Shown here: positions 35,862-48,149 of the stretch, in pieces
How the letters are laid out: each line of letters opens with the position of its first letter
Position numbering within the stretch: position 1 is the stretch's first letter
Source: Eunapius fragilis
Taxonomy: Eukaryota > Porifera > Demospongiae > Spongillida > Spongillidae
Direction: 5' to 3'
NCBI GenBank assembly: GCA_963681505.1
Contig: OY811990.1
Span: forward strand, 5,820,708 to 5,884,707
DNA length: 64,000 nt
Program-made: the position numbers and the translations under genes
Notes under the pieces: generated by a model
What the model saw: only the letters and a program-made list of their open reading frames with translations
Told to the model about the DNA's origin: nothing
The model's database searches: none

Positions 35862-37780
35862 ATGGGACTCTGCCTGGATCCTGCCACTGGTACTACATGT
35901 AGCTATCCCGCTCATGCCCAATGACACTATAAAAGGATAAGTGGCTTTAATTAAAGCCAGCTTCTTTGTTCAACATAGAGATGGTTTAGTTGTCACAGGT
36001 GCTATGGTGACAAGCCTCCTATATTGACTACCTCTTCCACTTTATTCACCTGGTGTTTATCAGCTTAATTCTTAGATTAATGAGTTCCATAGAAATATCA
36101 TTGGTTGGGCTGTGATTTGTCCCCCCCCCCCCCCTCTTGCAAATGCCACTGGCAGGACAAACAGTAGTCATGGCAACTGAGTCCATCTTCCTCTAAGCAC
36201 GCAAATTTAATGAAATCATGTACCAAAAGTACAGGTACAAAGCCTGAAGACCTTGCAGGCAGACGACACAAAATCATTAGTGGTGTGCTGATAATTTGAA
36301 TACTTACGGTAGGAGGGGGGTGTTGTGAGGGTGATATTGTTACTGGAGGGTTTTTAAAAACCAAAAACCAGCAAATTGGCAATTTAAAAAAGTGCCCTTA
36401 TAATCTGAATGTTTATACTGCATCGAAGTGATTATTTTTTATGATAATACAAAGCAGCAACCAGCTGCCGTGACTGATGAACCTGGTACCTGTGTACATC
36501 AGTTAAGGGTGCTGGTAAAAAAAAAGTACAGGTGCTGCCGGTTCGTCAGTCAGATATGGCGGCTGCTTACTTTCTGACACAGCGGTGAGCCATTGTTTTA
36601 TTTGAACTTTGTTTCGTCCTTGCTATAAACTGATACCTATTTCATATCCTTGTGATACAATCACCAGTTACATGGTCATTTGTACCGTCTAAATCTCATA
36701 TTGTAACACCACTTCCCATATATATTCTCCTGTACAAATGATGCAATATGTGTACACCAAGTTGTACTGTTTATTAACTGCAACCCTGAATAAATAATTT
36801 TGGGGTAACTTAAGCATGGCCACACAGCCCATGAGCTCCATGACCTTCAAAATGTGTGCCTGACATGCATGCTCGATCGAATCCTTGTCTTCCACTGCTG
36901 GCATAATGTCAATGTCTGCAGTACTTTGATCGTGATCGTGACGGGCCCGAGCTACACATTCAGGATTTAACCAATCTGGTGGTGGTTCAGACTAAGCTCT
37001 TTCCTTGCTTGGTCGGCCACGCGTACATGGAGCAGCATTTTACGCATGCAGTTTGTTATTGCATCACACTTGTTGCACACTTTGAAAACCAATAGGAAAA
37101 ATGCTTGCCGATCAACATTAAAAAAAAAAAAACGAGGAAGTGCACCCATACAAGTATGTTGTTATATACGTCACAAAGTTATAATTTATACCAAATGGCT
37201 CACTGAGAGTTGGCCTATCAGCCAATATGCTTTGAAAATCAGAAACAACTTTTTTTGGCTTAAGGTCGATGTGACATTCTATTCTCATGGAAGCGGTGTT
37301 AGTGTGTGGCACATGCATAGTTGATGTGTTATTCATCCATTAGGCGGGCTTGATTTGTATACAGAAGACCATCGTAGTCACATCAGTTTATTGATGAATG
37401 ATGGACTGAAAAAAAAACGTTTGTACATTTGGAATATTAGGCCCGCCTCACTTCTATAGGTAAGCACGAATATCTCTTCTTCAGCGCTATAACCTGCTGC
37501 ATATATAATAGCATTCTGATGTTATGCTCTCATGTGCACTTGGTCCAAGTATATTCTTCCATTTAGAAAAGATGACAATGGAAATAAGATTGTCAAATCA
37601 GGATGACGACAGCTGGAAACTAGAAAAAATACCAAAAACAATCTGCAAGAGTTGTTCATGAATTATCATGAAATACAGTATGTAAGTTTTTGGGGAAGGC
37701 ATTGCTCCATTACAAACCTTGATTCCTTTGTCTTATGACTTGCTGGGACCCTTAGCTCGGTACTAAAGGGTGGTAAAAAG
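35862..37780. other. Unassigned region with weak coding-like segments
   Basis: Minus-strand ORFs near 36,900-36,740 (IEHACQAHILKVMELMGC) and 37,340-36,970 (CNKCDAITNCMRKML) look protein-like but match no family I know. A poly-C tract is at 36,120-36,134, and an imperfect inverted repeat lies around 36,465-36,560. Confidence 0.3.
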
Positions 37781-37782
37781 GA

Positions 37783-37985
37783 AGTAAAATAGTTAGAGGC
37801 CGACTGGTTCCTTTTGTAAGTCTTCTGTGTGCGTTACTTAGTATAATTTAGAGCTGTCCAAATCAAAGTGCAGAGCCTGCTAAGTAACAAAAGAGGTAAC
37901 GTCAGCTTAGCTTTTGCTGAAAGGTCTCTCTATAGGCACAGAGCACATAGAAAAGGAGTCGGTTGACCATTGAAACTAACTATTC
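37783..37985. mobile_element. Possible MITE with imperfect inverted ends
   Basis: AATAGTTAG...CCGACTGGTTCCTTTTG near the left edge is partly complementary to AAAAGGAGTCGG...CTAACTATT at the right edge. No target duplication is clear and the pairing is interrupted. Confidence 0.35.
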
Positions 37986-38790
37986 TAAGGCTTTGCTTAA
38001 AGGTCCAGATGGTAGCTGGCTTTGCCCTTTTGTCTAGACACTTGTAGTAGTAAAAGCGTGTAACGTACTCTGTGTTGTAGTGTCCCCGTAGCTACCAAAG
38101 TGTGTGGGAGGTCAGAAGTGGTGTCCGTACCTTCGTTATAGCTGTTAGCGCTTATCTGGACAGTCCAACGAATCTCGCTACTTCCATATGTGGTAGATTA
38201 GGTGTGACAGAGAAGCTTGAAGCGTGTAGTTTGGGCCCCAAATGGTTAGAGGGGGATACCGATAGTGTAGCAACCTCTCCAAGAACGAGGACCACCTCAA
38301 CAGACCAAACTAGTCACCACGTAGAGTTGGCAGTGTCCAGATTAGCCGTTAGTTGTGCATACGAGCTAGCTAGCTAGGTCCCTAGACGTTGAGCTAACTA
38401 TAAAATTTCTCGATTAATTCAGAACACAAAAATTTCACTTTCCAAACATGTACAGCAGTACTTGATCATGGTGGTCGAGTATGTGGTGCTGGTGGTGTAG
38501 TGAGGTGGCAGGTAGGGTTGTGTGGGGAGGGGTGTACAGGTTTGGTGAGATCAGTTCAGAGTGGGTGACAGGCAGATGTGGAAGCCACACTAGCGGTATG
38601 TGGAGGAGAGTTATAGTATCTGTCGGTGGTTGGTTATAAGGGTGGGGTGTGTAGTAAGGAGGTGAGGGTGTTAAGGGAGGGAGGTGAACCTCCATGACTG
38701 AGATGTTGTAGTGTTATGGGTCATATGTGGTTAGTGTAAGTGGAGGTGCTGTTAGTGATGGGAGGAGGGAAGGTGATGGGCATAGGTACC
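37986..38790. other. Non-coding stretch, nothing recognised
   Basis: Short ORFs on both strands without domains. G/T-rich sequence at 38,450-38,760 leads into the Kelch-like exon. Confidence 0.35.
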
Positions 38791-38956
38791 TGTACTTGAA
38801 TGACGTTCAGATATTTGATGGTTGGGCATGGAACATGGGACCTCCACTTCATTGGCTATGTGTGGCCATGTCTGCAGTGGTCCACGGAGACCTGGTGTTT
38901 GTGGTGGGAGGCGCGGACATGGAGTGGGCAGTGTGTCTGCCAACGTCACTGACCTG
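38791..38956 (+). CDS. Kelch-repeat exon fragment
   Basis: The translation contains YLNDVQIFDGWAWNMGPPLH followed by AMSAVVHGDLVFVVGG. This is the usual Kelch blade order: a beta-strand with a W/GPPLP segment, then SAVVxGxLyvvGG. It ends at a GTGAGC donor (38,957). Only about one blade is present and no neighbouring blades were found, so it is a partial gene or isolated exon. Sponge genomes contain many Kelch-type genes, but the full protein cannot be inferred here. Confidence 0.55.
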
Positions 38957-40305
38957 GTGAGCCACTGAACATCATGTAGCATCTCTGTTCTGTGTGTAGC
39001 TACACCACGTTACTCACGTCAGCGTACACACTACACACACGTCACTGCCCACAGTCCGCTCCAACTGCTCCAGTCACATGCACACACATGCACATACGCA
39101 CGTACACGTAGACCTAAACGTGTGTTGTGTGTACATCGTATGTCTTGACAGCAGTACAGACATCCTTTGTTATTGTGTTACCATCTTCACCTACACACAT
39201 AGGCACCATTACAACCAAGATGAACTCTATCAAACAGACAAAGAGGGCCATATTCCCTGTGCAGGTGGATGTGTGAGTGTGCGTGAACTACCTGAGGACT
39301 ATGCAAACAGTTCCATTGAAATGAATATATTAACAACTATTCCGAAGACAAAACACCTGCATGGTAAGCGAACACCACATGTCATTCAAAATGCTTAGTT
39401 TTTCATCTTTGTAATCCCCACCACCGCCTACTTGTGAAACATGCGTGACCTTGAAACACAAACAGCGCGAGGGCTGTGCGTGAAATGAATTATTTAACCC
39501 ACAAGCACATGGTATTATTAGTAAATGTGATGACTGTGTTAACCCTGAAGACCTGTATATATTGCATTAATGTGTCCTTTTGTGGTCAAAGCTCTGCTAA
39601 CAATGACACATTGTGTTTTTTTTTTCACATGGCCCCCTCCACCGTCACTGCTTCCCTCCCTCCCCACTCCCTCCCAGGTGTACTCTGATGTGGGGAACAC
39701 TTTGCATGTATATCTCTATGACACTACTGGACAGTTTAAGTAAGTATTCACAGAGCAGTAGCTACAGCAATATAGAGTTGGGTGTGGCATTCTCACTTTC
39801 TCCCCAAACAACAGTGTCATTTGAAAGGAAATGAAAAAGGGATACAACTTTGCCTGCATAAATATTATGTAACTTCCCAGTATGCAACTCCAAGCACGTA
39901 CGCCATAATGGGCTATTCCATTTTATAATCGTACACCCCCACGGAAGACAAGTTTAAAAATACATCTACCCTGGACAGCTCATGTGAGCACACAACCCCC
40001 TGGACAGTACGTTGTACCTCCCTAGGACAGCTTTGATTAAAAATTTGTCCCCTGGACAAATTCACACTACTCCCCCTGGACACATGTTTAACACCTTCAT
40101 ATGGATGCCCCCTGGACAATTGTCTTGAACCCCCTCAGGACATAGACGTAGTGGACACTGGTCATCCCTTGGACAACTTTATATGGAGACCTCCTGGACA
40201 ATTGTTTTGAAACATCCCCCCCCCCCCCCCCCCCCCCTCAGGACACAGACGTAGTAGACACTGCTCACCCTTTGGAAAACTCCATGGTCGTGAATCCCCC
40301 CAGGA
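38957..40305. other. Non-coding; degenerate CCCTGGACAA repeats
   Basis: From about 39,960 to 40,300 the motif CCCCTGGACA recurs irregularly every 20-60 bp. It looks like the decayed edge of the minisatellite that follows. A poly-C tract is at 40,217-40,237. Nothing recognised from 38,957 to 39,900. Confidence 0.5.
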
Positions 40306-40878
40306 CAAAAGCATAGTGATCACCTACTGTACCCCCTCCCCCCACAAGCATAGTGATCACCTACTGTACCCCCTCCCCCACAAGCATAGTGACCACCTAT
40401 TGTACCATCCCCCTCCCCCCACAAGCATAGTAATCACCTACTGTACCCCCTCCCCCCACAAGCATAGTGACCACCTATTGTACCATCCCCCTCCCCCCAC
40501 AAGCATAGTAATCACCTACTGTACCCCTCCCCCCACAAGCATAGTGACCACCTATTGTACCATCCCCCTCCCCCCACAAGCATAGTAATCACCTACTGTA
40601 CCCCCTCCCCCACAAGCATAGTGACCACCTATTGTACCATCCCCTCCCCCCACAAGCATAGTGATCACCTACTGTACCCCCTCCCCCACAAGCATAGTGA
40701 CCACCTATTGTACCATCCCCCTCCCCCACAAGCATAGTGATCACCTACTGTACCCCCTCCCCCACAAGCATAGTGACCACCTATTGTACCATCCCCCTCC
40801 CCCACAAGCATAGTGATCACCTACTGTACCCCCTCCCCCCACAAGCATAGTGATCACCTATTGTACCATCCCCCTCCC
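40306..40878. repeat. Minisatellite, ~37-bp unit
   Basis: About 15 copies built on CACAAGCATAGTGATCACCT followed by ACTGTACCCCCTCCCC. Two unit types (GATCACCTACTGTACC and GACCACCTATTGTACCATCC) alternate, with periods of 36-41 bp. ORFs across it are artefacts. Confidence 0.95.
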
Positions 40879-41763
40879 AGGACACAAACATTATTATTAT
40901 TTCAACTAATTAATTCATTATAGTTCTTCGACTAATCAATACTTCTCCCCACACCATAGGACACGATTGCTTAAACACTGGTTCTCCTTGGACTTACTGT
41001 CAACCACGTTTTACACCTTTGTGTTTTCCTGGACAATTACTTATAACCTTTCCTTCCCTCCCTCCCTTCTCCAGGGACACTCCTATTAAATAAAGAGGCC
41101 CTTGGATGCCTCCCAATGTATCTCTGTAAAATAAATCATAATTTACGCGTAGTGGATAATGAATGACCTTTGTGTTATTTGCACGGCCATACCCAGAGGG
41201 GTTCGTAACCAGGGAAACCCGTAAAATTGCTAGTAAAAACAGAGATCATATATAGAGGGATTGGAAACGAATCACGTGCGCCATAGACTCCTGTACTTGC
41301 GTGCGCGGGCAATGCTCAATAGTGCGATTCACACCTCTATATGTGTTGGAAGGGGTGGATTTCTGGAGGGAAGGATAGAAAATCTGCTGGTGTGCATCAG
41401 CCTCGGTGAGTTAGCTGTGTTTCGGTATCAGCAAATGCGCAAAAATACTTGCCTTAAGTAAATATAGTTATTTATTTACGAACAAGTCTTCGTAAGGTAC
41501 TTTACTTGCGCGTGTACGTATTTGTGGGGGTGCTGTTCCTAAACGCAGTGGGTATTCTGCTCAAACCTTATAAAATGTGATTGTGCATAGTCTGTTGTAG
41601 TCGACCGTGGGGTTTTTATTAAGCCATCGTGTCTATCGCGTCCGCTATATCGATTTTTGACCGCGAAATTCGTTTTACCAAGCGTAACTTTGTGGAACCG
41701 TATCTACGCCATCCTATACCAAAAAATTCTCTTGCATATGATTTCGACTGCGCATTGTGTATT
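40879..41763. other. Non-coding up to assembly gap
   Basis: No recognisable gene. An ORF at 41,261-41,461 (66 codons) has no domain. Confidence 0.35.
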
Positions 41764-41963
41764 NNNNNNNNNNNNNNNNNNNNNNNNNNNNNNNNNNNNN
41801 NNNNNNNNNNNNNNNNNNNNNNNNNNNNNNNNNNNNNNNNNNNNNNNNNNNNNNNNNNNNNNNNNNNNNNNNNNNNNNNNNNNNNNNNNNNNNNNNNNNN
41901 NNNNNNNNNNNNNNNNNNNNNNNNNNNNNNNNNNNNNNNNNNNNNNNNNNNNNNNNNNNNNNN
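41764..41963. other. Assembly gap, 200 Ns
   Basis: Exactly 200 N characters, a conventional placeholder for a gap of unknown size. The sequence resumes within the repeated 5' flank shared by the TRIM-NHL units, so the gap coincides with a duplication boundary. Confidence 1.
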
Positions 41964-42311
41964 ACCATGTGTTATCTAGATGGTCTACTTCTAAGCCCAA
42001 GAGGGCTGGGACATTCTTTGCCCCTCCAAACTGAGCTGTGTGGTATACCAGACCTTCAATATTGCGTGTATTCATGTCTGTGATGAACACAAGTTTATAT
42101 TTGTATGACATCGAACTATGATGAAAATGAAAGTGAGATATTTTGCAAGGTAACTTTAAGGTGATGTACGTACATAGCAGCCACTGCCGCTACACTATAC
42201 AATTCTTCGTTACTTCAGTTCTCAGTCTATAGCTAATAGCTATCCACGCATGCCAGAAGGAACCACGCCCTCTCGTAAGCACAGCACGTGAGGGCGTGGT
42301 GTATTATCGCG
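41964..42311. repeat. Shared 5' flank of TRIM-NHL unit 1
   Basis: The sequence from ACCATGTGTTATCTAGATGG up to the first TRIM exon is present three times: here, at 48,655-48,997 and at 52,949-53,291, with small indels and substitutions. It presumably includes the promoter of each TRIM-NHL gene. Copy 1 lacks a ~15 bp piece (ATTCGAATATCGCGTC) present in the other two. Confidence 0.85.
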
Positions 42312-45203
42312 ATGTTGAGATCGTCCGAACAAGACGACGTACGTAGCAGGTAAGCTCAAACACCCATTAACAGATATGTACTATAATTTGCTATACGAAT
42401 GGTCCCCCTAGTTATGGGCACAGCATAGGCGTCGGCTCATTTATTTCCGTCCCAACTCTGCTAGATATTATGTGGTCTACTATTTGCTGCTGCACAAGAA
42501 CTATTGCCTTGTGGTATTGTTAAGGCTTCAAAGCCATCGCGCACGAAGTCATTTAACAATAGGTGTTTTCTGATCACTTTTTTGGGATTTTTTTACTCAC
42601 GAAACGTACGTTGCCCAGTGATCAACTAGAGGCTATTCTATAACCATACTAGAATTGTTTAGTCAGTTGCCAGCTATAAATTGTCAATTGTGCTTTTCTA
42701 ATGTGATTTGGTCGTCGTCGAACCGGGTCGTTGGTGGGCCCGAAACCCTTGAGGTTTTCTTTGGCCAGCTTCACTAGCGGTGTGTTAAAACTACCTTCAA
42801 CCTCCAGGACCGAGACAATAGCATTTCGAACACCTCAAATAGTTTACGGAAATCAAAACGCACATGAAATCCCTAATCTTTATCGTTTCCAAGTGGAGGG
42901 GGGGGGGGGGGAGGTGGAGGTGTGGGAGTCTAGGTAAAGAATGATTGACCTAGTACTGTCTCTTCTTCCTATGGTATCAATTCATGTTCTTGTTTTTTAT
43001 TGTTCCAAGATCTGGCCTCTTCCCCCCACACACCATATGTCAGCTGTGCTCTAAGCCCTACACAGACCCTAGGATCCTTCCATGTCTACACTCTTTCTGT
43101 GGGCAGTGTCTGCATATGGAGATAGAGAGGTCTGGGGACAAGCAGAAGATGGAGTGTCCTACCTGTCAGAGAAGTATCACCATACCAGAGGGTGGAGTCA
43201 ATGCTATACCTCAGAACCTCCATCTTGGCTTTGAGGTGGAGGTGACTGGGTACATGTCCAAGATTGGCAGTGGTGGTGAAAAGTCATGTGATGCTTGTAT
43301 TGATGGGGACAAGGGGCCTGCAGTGGTGTTCTGTTGTACATGTGGTCAGTTCCTCTGTACCTTCTGTCATGATTACCACAAACATTTCAAAGCATTACAT
43401 CATCACCAGATAGTAACACTAGACCAGGAGTCTGTCAGACTACTTCCTTCCATCATGACACCAACTGAACATCTCTGCTCCCAACCTCATCATGACAAAA
43501 AGAAGTTAAAGTTCTTTTGTGAGACCTGCCAGTGTCTGGTCTGCAGAGACTGTACCCTAGTCCTTCACAAGGACCACAGGATTGCTGAGGTGTGCAATAT
43601 TGCAAAGGTCCACAGAGATGGAATGAGAGAGTCACTTGTGTGTGCACAGGAAATGGCCTCAAAGCTGACCAGTGCCATTGGTGCCAATGACAAGATGGCA
43701 GAACAGGTTGAGACTTCCAGAGAGAATGCCACACTGCTCATTAACCAAACCTTTGAACAGCTCCACCAAGCCATTGAGGAAAGGAAGAAGACACTGTTGT
43801 CAGAGATGGAGGCCATTTCACTTTCCAAGACAACAGCTCTGTCCCTCCAGAAGGAACAGTTAGTGAAGATACAAGATGAGATTGGTGGCTACACTGAGAT
43901 GACCTCCCACATCCTCCAGACCCACACTGACAATGAGGTGGTAGCTCTTGGAGGTCTGCTACCCACTGAACTGAAGGCCACCCTGAAGAAGGTTGGGGGA
44001 GTCTCCCTCACTCCCAGTCAGTCCAGTGACATACATGTGACCCTACAAACTGATTCTCTGATGAAGGAACTCTCCATATTTGGTCATGTAACGGCCTCAC
44101 CTCCATCTCCATCACAGAGCACATGGTCTTCTAAGTCAGCAGCCAGGATAGACAAGGTGTATAGTGTAAAAGTGGAGACCAAGAGCTCAGAGGGAGAGAG
44201 GTACCCATATGGTGGTCTGCAGGTAAAGGCTGAGCTGAGGCCCAAGTCACATGATGGAGCAGTTGTCCCAGGAAAGGTGGAGGACCATGGAGATGGTACC
44301 TACACCATCACCCTCACCCCTCAGGCTGCTGGTCCTCACCAGCTCCTCATCACAATGGATGGTGAACATGTCCAGGGCAGTCCTCATGACGTTGATGTGA
44401 GGCCTAGCTACAGCACCTTATGTAACCCCCAGCAAGTTATCAGTTGTAGTGGTGCTCCATATGGTATTGCCATCCATGACAGTGGAGACATCTATGTAGC
44501 CAGTAATGATAGCATTATTCATGTGTATGACCAAGGTGGTCATGAGAAGAGAACCATAGGTAGTGGTGGGGGTGGTGATGGTCAGTTCAGCACACCTCAT
44601 GGTATATCCATCAAGGGAGATGTGATGTATGTTGCTGACACTGCCAATCATTGCATTCAGAAGCTCACAACAGGAGGACAGTTCCTACTGAAGTTTGGCC
44701 AACATGGATCAGGTCAGGGACAGTTTAACTACCCAGTATCAGTTATTGTTGACCAAAGAGATAGGATGATTGTTGCTGACCAAAACAGGGTTGTGATGAT
44801 GGATCAAAATGACATCTGCCTATTGACCATAAATGGAGATGTCTCTGGTGCTCAGGGTTTTAAGAATCCATATGGCCTTGCCTTGGACCCTCAAGGGAAC
44901 ATCCATGTTGCAGCCTGGGGTTCTAACACCATCAAAGTCTTCACACCAGAGGGAACCTACGTCAGATCATATGGAGATGTAATGGGTCCTTCTGGAATAG
45001 CAATTGATGAAAAAGGTTACAGCCTTGTCTGTGAGGAGAATGGCAATTGTCTCTCCATCTTTGATCCTCAGGGAAACAAGATCCACACAGTTGGCAATCT
45101 CACTAATCCCTGTGGTGTTGCTCTGGATCCTATAAGTGGTAGTCTGTATGTAGCCAACTATGGTGCTAAGACTGTATTGAAGTATTGTGTAGTGGTAATG
45201 TAA
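42312..45203 (+). CDS. TRIM-NHL protein (TRIM2/3/71-like), unit 1
   Basis: Proposed first exon 42,312-42,349 (MLRSSEQDDVRS), GT donor, then exon 2 from 43,010 to the stop; the phase-2 junction reads RSGLFPPHTICQLC. Total 743 residues. The start at 42,984 is likely artefactual because it lies in the intron. Domains: RING (CQLCSKPYTDP to ECPTCQRS, residues ~20-70); two B-boxes (SCDACIDG...FCCTCGQFLCTFCHDYH and LCSQPHH...CRDCTLVLHKDH, ~110-215); B-box C-terminal coiled coil (~215-350); a filamin-type Ig domain (KVEDHGDGTYTITLTP, ~400-480); and NHL beta-propeller repeats (GGDGQFSTPHGISIKGDVMY, then four or five more, ~490-740). The family are cytoplasmic E3 ubiquitin ligases and RNA regulators. 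It is the first gene of a tandem cassette. The other large intact copy is at 53,292-55,911. Confidence 0.92.
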
Positions 45204-45355
45204 TGATGATGTCATGTTTTGATGTAATGATGATGTCATGTAATTATGATGTCATAGTGTATGGAATTGAGCCTTAGTAAGGCTGTGGGAATGAGATTAG
45301 GAACATGGTAAGAATGTTTGACCGAGGACATGACCCTACCTCAGGGGTTAAACAT
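45204..45355. repeat. Shared 3' flank of TRIM-NHL units
   Basis: TGATGTCATG-rich sequence, then GGCTGTGGGAATGAGATTAG to about 45,385, recurs after the unit-3 gene (55,912-56,110). It helps define the duplicated cassette. Confidence 0.8.
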
Positions 45356-46960
45356 AACATATCCCCAATGACCCTGTGTACCCTGACCTCTCCTCCTTAG
45401 AGCGGTGGACAACTATTGGAAAGATGTCAGACTTAGTAAGACTATTGAAAGCATTTGTGATGGTCAATGTAAGGCTCACCTCCTGGAAGAACATACTGTC
45501 TGCATCGCTTAGGACCACTCCATGGGATATGGGGACAGGGGGCTGGCCTTGGGTGTAGAGAAAGGTGATATTGGGTGTGGTCACCTCAGGTGGCTCATTG
45601 TTGATGACTATCACAATCACCACCACCTTAACCGCATTACTGGCACGCCCAGTCACTCCAATAGAGGCTGTCCTGGGGACCAGGCTCTGGTTCATCTGTG
45701 GTATTGTGGTACTGTGCAGACCTGAGAATGGACTGGTATGTGGACACTGGGGCGGCACCTGATACCACCAGGACACCTGTGATGGGGTCATATCGCTGTG
45801 TGAGGGATGGATAGGAGCTGATGTCCACTGAGGCATTGTCACCAGAGGAGGCAGGTATTGGGGTAAGGGAGATGGTGGCATTGCCGATCAGGAAGTAGGC
45901 ATTGTTGTCCAGATCAGAGAGGGTGAGGCTTGGGGAGACCAGGGGGACAGGAGAAGTGCTATCCTCTGTGAAGTTGAATGACGTCAAGGAGTTGCTAGTA
46001 ACAGGGTTGTAGGCATCAAACAGCACAATATGAACCTCAGTCTGAACTGTTGTCACAATGGTACCATCATCCACCTCAATGGTGACATAGCGCGTACTGT
46101 TATCTATCTCCACGGCAACGTCACCATACACCACCTGTATCAGAAGTGCCTGGAAGGCTTCAATAGTCACATTATTGGCATCATCAGAGTACATGTGGAG
46201 GTACGAGTACGGTTCACCACTGTCATTGACGTAGATGTATCTGTCCAGTAGGATCTTTTCCTGTGTATGGTTAACAGAGACGATAGCCAGCGTATCATTA
46301 ACCAAAGTGACGGCAGAAGAATTGAGAAGTCCAATGGATTCAGCATCTATATCTTTGGGGTTAAGTACCAGCACAGTTATGGACACAAGGTAAGCATTGT
46401 CAGTGTCAGTAAGTGAAACAAACTGGGGCTTTACGATCTGCACATAGGGACTCAGCTGAAGGTAGTCCACACTGAGGTATGTCCCACTACCACTGCCCGA
46501 TATCCTGACAGCAGTAGGGTCATCCACAGATATGACCTCAATGGTGGCAGTCCCAATGACTCCACTGAACTCATCAGTGTCGCTAAGGTTGTAGTAAGAA
46601 GCATCAATCCCATACCTGCCAGACTTCCCCCTGGCAACCCCAGTGTTGTCCCAGCCAAGAATGGTGATGTAAGGGACATCAGAGGCTGGTCTGTAAAACC
46701 CCCTGGTGTCCTTGAGTGTGTTGACGTTCCACACAGGCAGGAATGGTATGCGACAGTCTCCAGCGAGGAGGGTGGCCTTCTGTACCAAGGGGTCCTTGGG
46801 TACCACCACACCATAGTAGATGTTCCCCACAAACGTCAGCCATGTTTTGGACTGGGGACACCACCACTGCCACACCCCATACCTCAGGTCCACGCCCACC
46901 ACTGCCACTGAAAGCTCCGTGGATAACCCCTCCCCCTCAACTACACCATACAACTGCTGT
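45356..46960 (-). CDS. Cadherin-like/Ig-like extracellular repeat protein, fragment A
   Basis: A minus-strand 438-codon ORF (46,953-45,637) followed by another (45,881-45,348, other frame) encodes beta-sandwich repeats of an extracellular protein. Each repeat ends in a strand like ATIEVISVDDPTAVRIS or VVIVIVINNEPPEVTTPN, and there are many N-glycosylation sequons (NNVTIEAFQ, IDNSTRYV, YHNTTDEP). The pattern resembles cadherin-like or bacterial-Ig-like tandem domains; I cannot name the family. No signal peptide or membrane segment is visible. A one-base frame change is needed around 45,650-45,700, so the copy is damaged or contains a sequence error. It lies convergent to the upstream TRIM-NHL gene, as the related fragments do in the other units. 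Confidence 0.65.
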
Positions 46961-47216
46961 GGGTGTGGCCTACCTTAACACATTGCTATGGCAACATTAA
47001 TGGAGGCAGGTAATGTAGTAGTCACCCATCAGATGCCAGTCCCCAGACCTAATGGTCTTTGGTATCCTATACTCCCTTCCAGGGTACATGTCTAGTGCTA
47101 CAGATCTCTCTGGTCTCCTGGTGATGGTGGAGGTGATGATTACATCATGCCCCACTTGGAGGCGGGGTGGGAGGCATACGTAATGTACATCACAATGGAA
47201 AACATCTGTAGGGCTT
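46961..47216. other. Junction region between cadherin-like and TRRAP fragments
   Basis: No exon recognised. It ends abruptly in the middle of a TRRAP exon, so a rearrangement breakpoint lies near 47,216. Confidence 0.4.
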
Positions 47217-47991
47217 GGTGGCGTTGCTTAGGAACTGTCCCCAGGAGGTAGCCCACCTGAGGAAGGAGCTGTTGATTGCTGCCAGACATATTCTAGCCAC
47301 AGACCTGCGTAACAAGTTTCTGCCGTGCATAGACCATCTCTTTGACGAGAACCTTCTGATTGGATCAGGGTGGACCACCAGAAAAAGTGTGAGGTATTAT
47401 CAGAGAGGTGTTAGGTGTGAGGGTGTCAGGTATGATGTGAGGGTGTCAGGTATTATGTGAGGGTATCAGGTGTTATGTGATGGTGTAGTGTGAAGTTAGG
47501 GTGTCAGGTGTGATGTGCGGGTGTTAGGTGTAATGTGATTTTATTGTGCTGTTATTAAATCATTTTCCCCAAACCAATCAGGTCACTGGCATACAGTATA
47601 CTGGCTGATCTGGTCCACCATATTCGTACCCAACTTACCCTGCAGCAGCTGTCAATGGCCGTCCACCTGTTTGCTAAAAATGTCCACGATGACACCATCC
47701 CTGTGAGCATCCAGATGATGTCATGCAAGCTGCTGCTCAACCTGGTGGAGAGCATCAGGGTGAAGTCAGAGCAGGACACTGGGGCCAGGGAGCTGCTCAT
47801 GAAGATGATGGAGGTGTTCATACTCAAGTTCAAAGCCATAGCGCTGTACCAGATCCCCGAACTGTTCAAACATTGTCAGCCATCACCCCCCAGTGACCCT
47901 GGGGTTAGCCCCAGCCATGAAACAGCTGTTACCTCCAGCACACCCAATGGAGATGTGAAGAAGTCTGGCTCACCTACTCCATCTTCATCTG
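47217..47991 (+). pseudogene. TRRAP: TRRAP exons 12 (5'-truncated) and 13, unit 1
   Basis: Positions 47,217-47,393 match TRRAP exon 12 at 63,190-63,407 but lack its first ~40 bp. After a 188-bp intron, 47,582-47,991 continues TRRAP in phase: SLAYSILADLVHHIRTQL, FAKNVHDDTIPVSIQMMSCK, EVFILKFKAIALYQIPELF, matching the HEAT-repeat region of animal TRRAP closely. It ends in a variable Ser/Pro linker and a GTACAT donor. Without exons 1-11 in front, this is a gene fragment unless misassembled. Exon 13 is the only copy in the window. TRRAP is the scaffold of SAGA and NuA4/TIP60 acetyltransferase complexes. Confidence 0.85.
47394..47560. repeat. Short GTGAGGGTGTCAGGT-type tandem repeats
   Basis: The intron after TRRAP exon 12 contains irregular 15-25 bp repeats of GTGAGGGTGTCAGGTNTTAT. 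The same repeats follow the exon at 51,961-52,080 and 63,408-63,465. Confidence 0.8.
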
Positions 47992-48149
47992 GTACATTAG
48001 GGGAGGGAGGGAGGGAGGGAGGCATGGTGAGGGTATGAAGAAGAGGGAGGGATCTGACGACCACACCAATGTCCCCCTTCACCCCACCCTTCCTACACTA
48101 CTTTCATATCACACCTCTCCTTACCTTTCCCCCCAGGTAGCCTGCTCTA

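Noticed and set aside
41629-42111. ORFs crossing the N gap
   Set aside because: They exist only because N codons were translated as X.
42984-43009. TRIM-NHL start at the upstream in-frame ATG (MFLFFIVPRSG)
   Set aside because: The region is a pyrimidine-rich intron end, and a conserved 38-nt coding exon further upstream joins in phase in all three units.
43453-43828. Antisense ORFs across the TRIM-NHL coding exon
   Set aside because: Shadow frames of the well-supported sense coding sequence; they recur at the same place in unit 3 because the sense sequence is duplicated.
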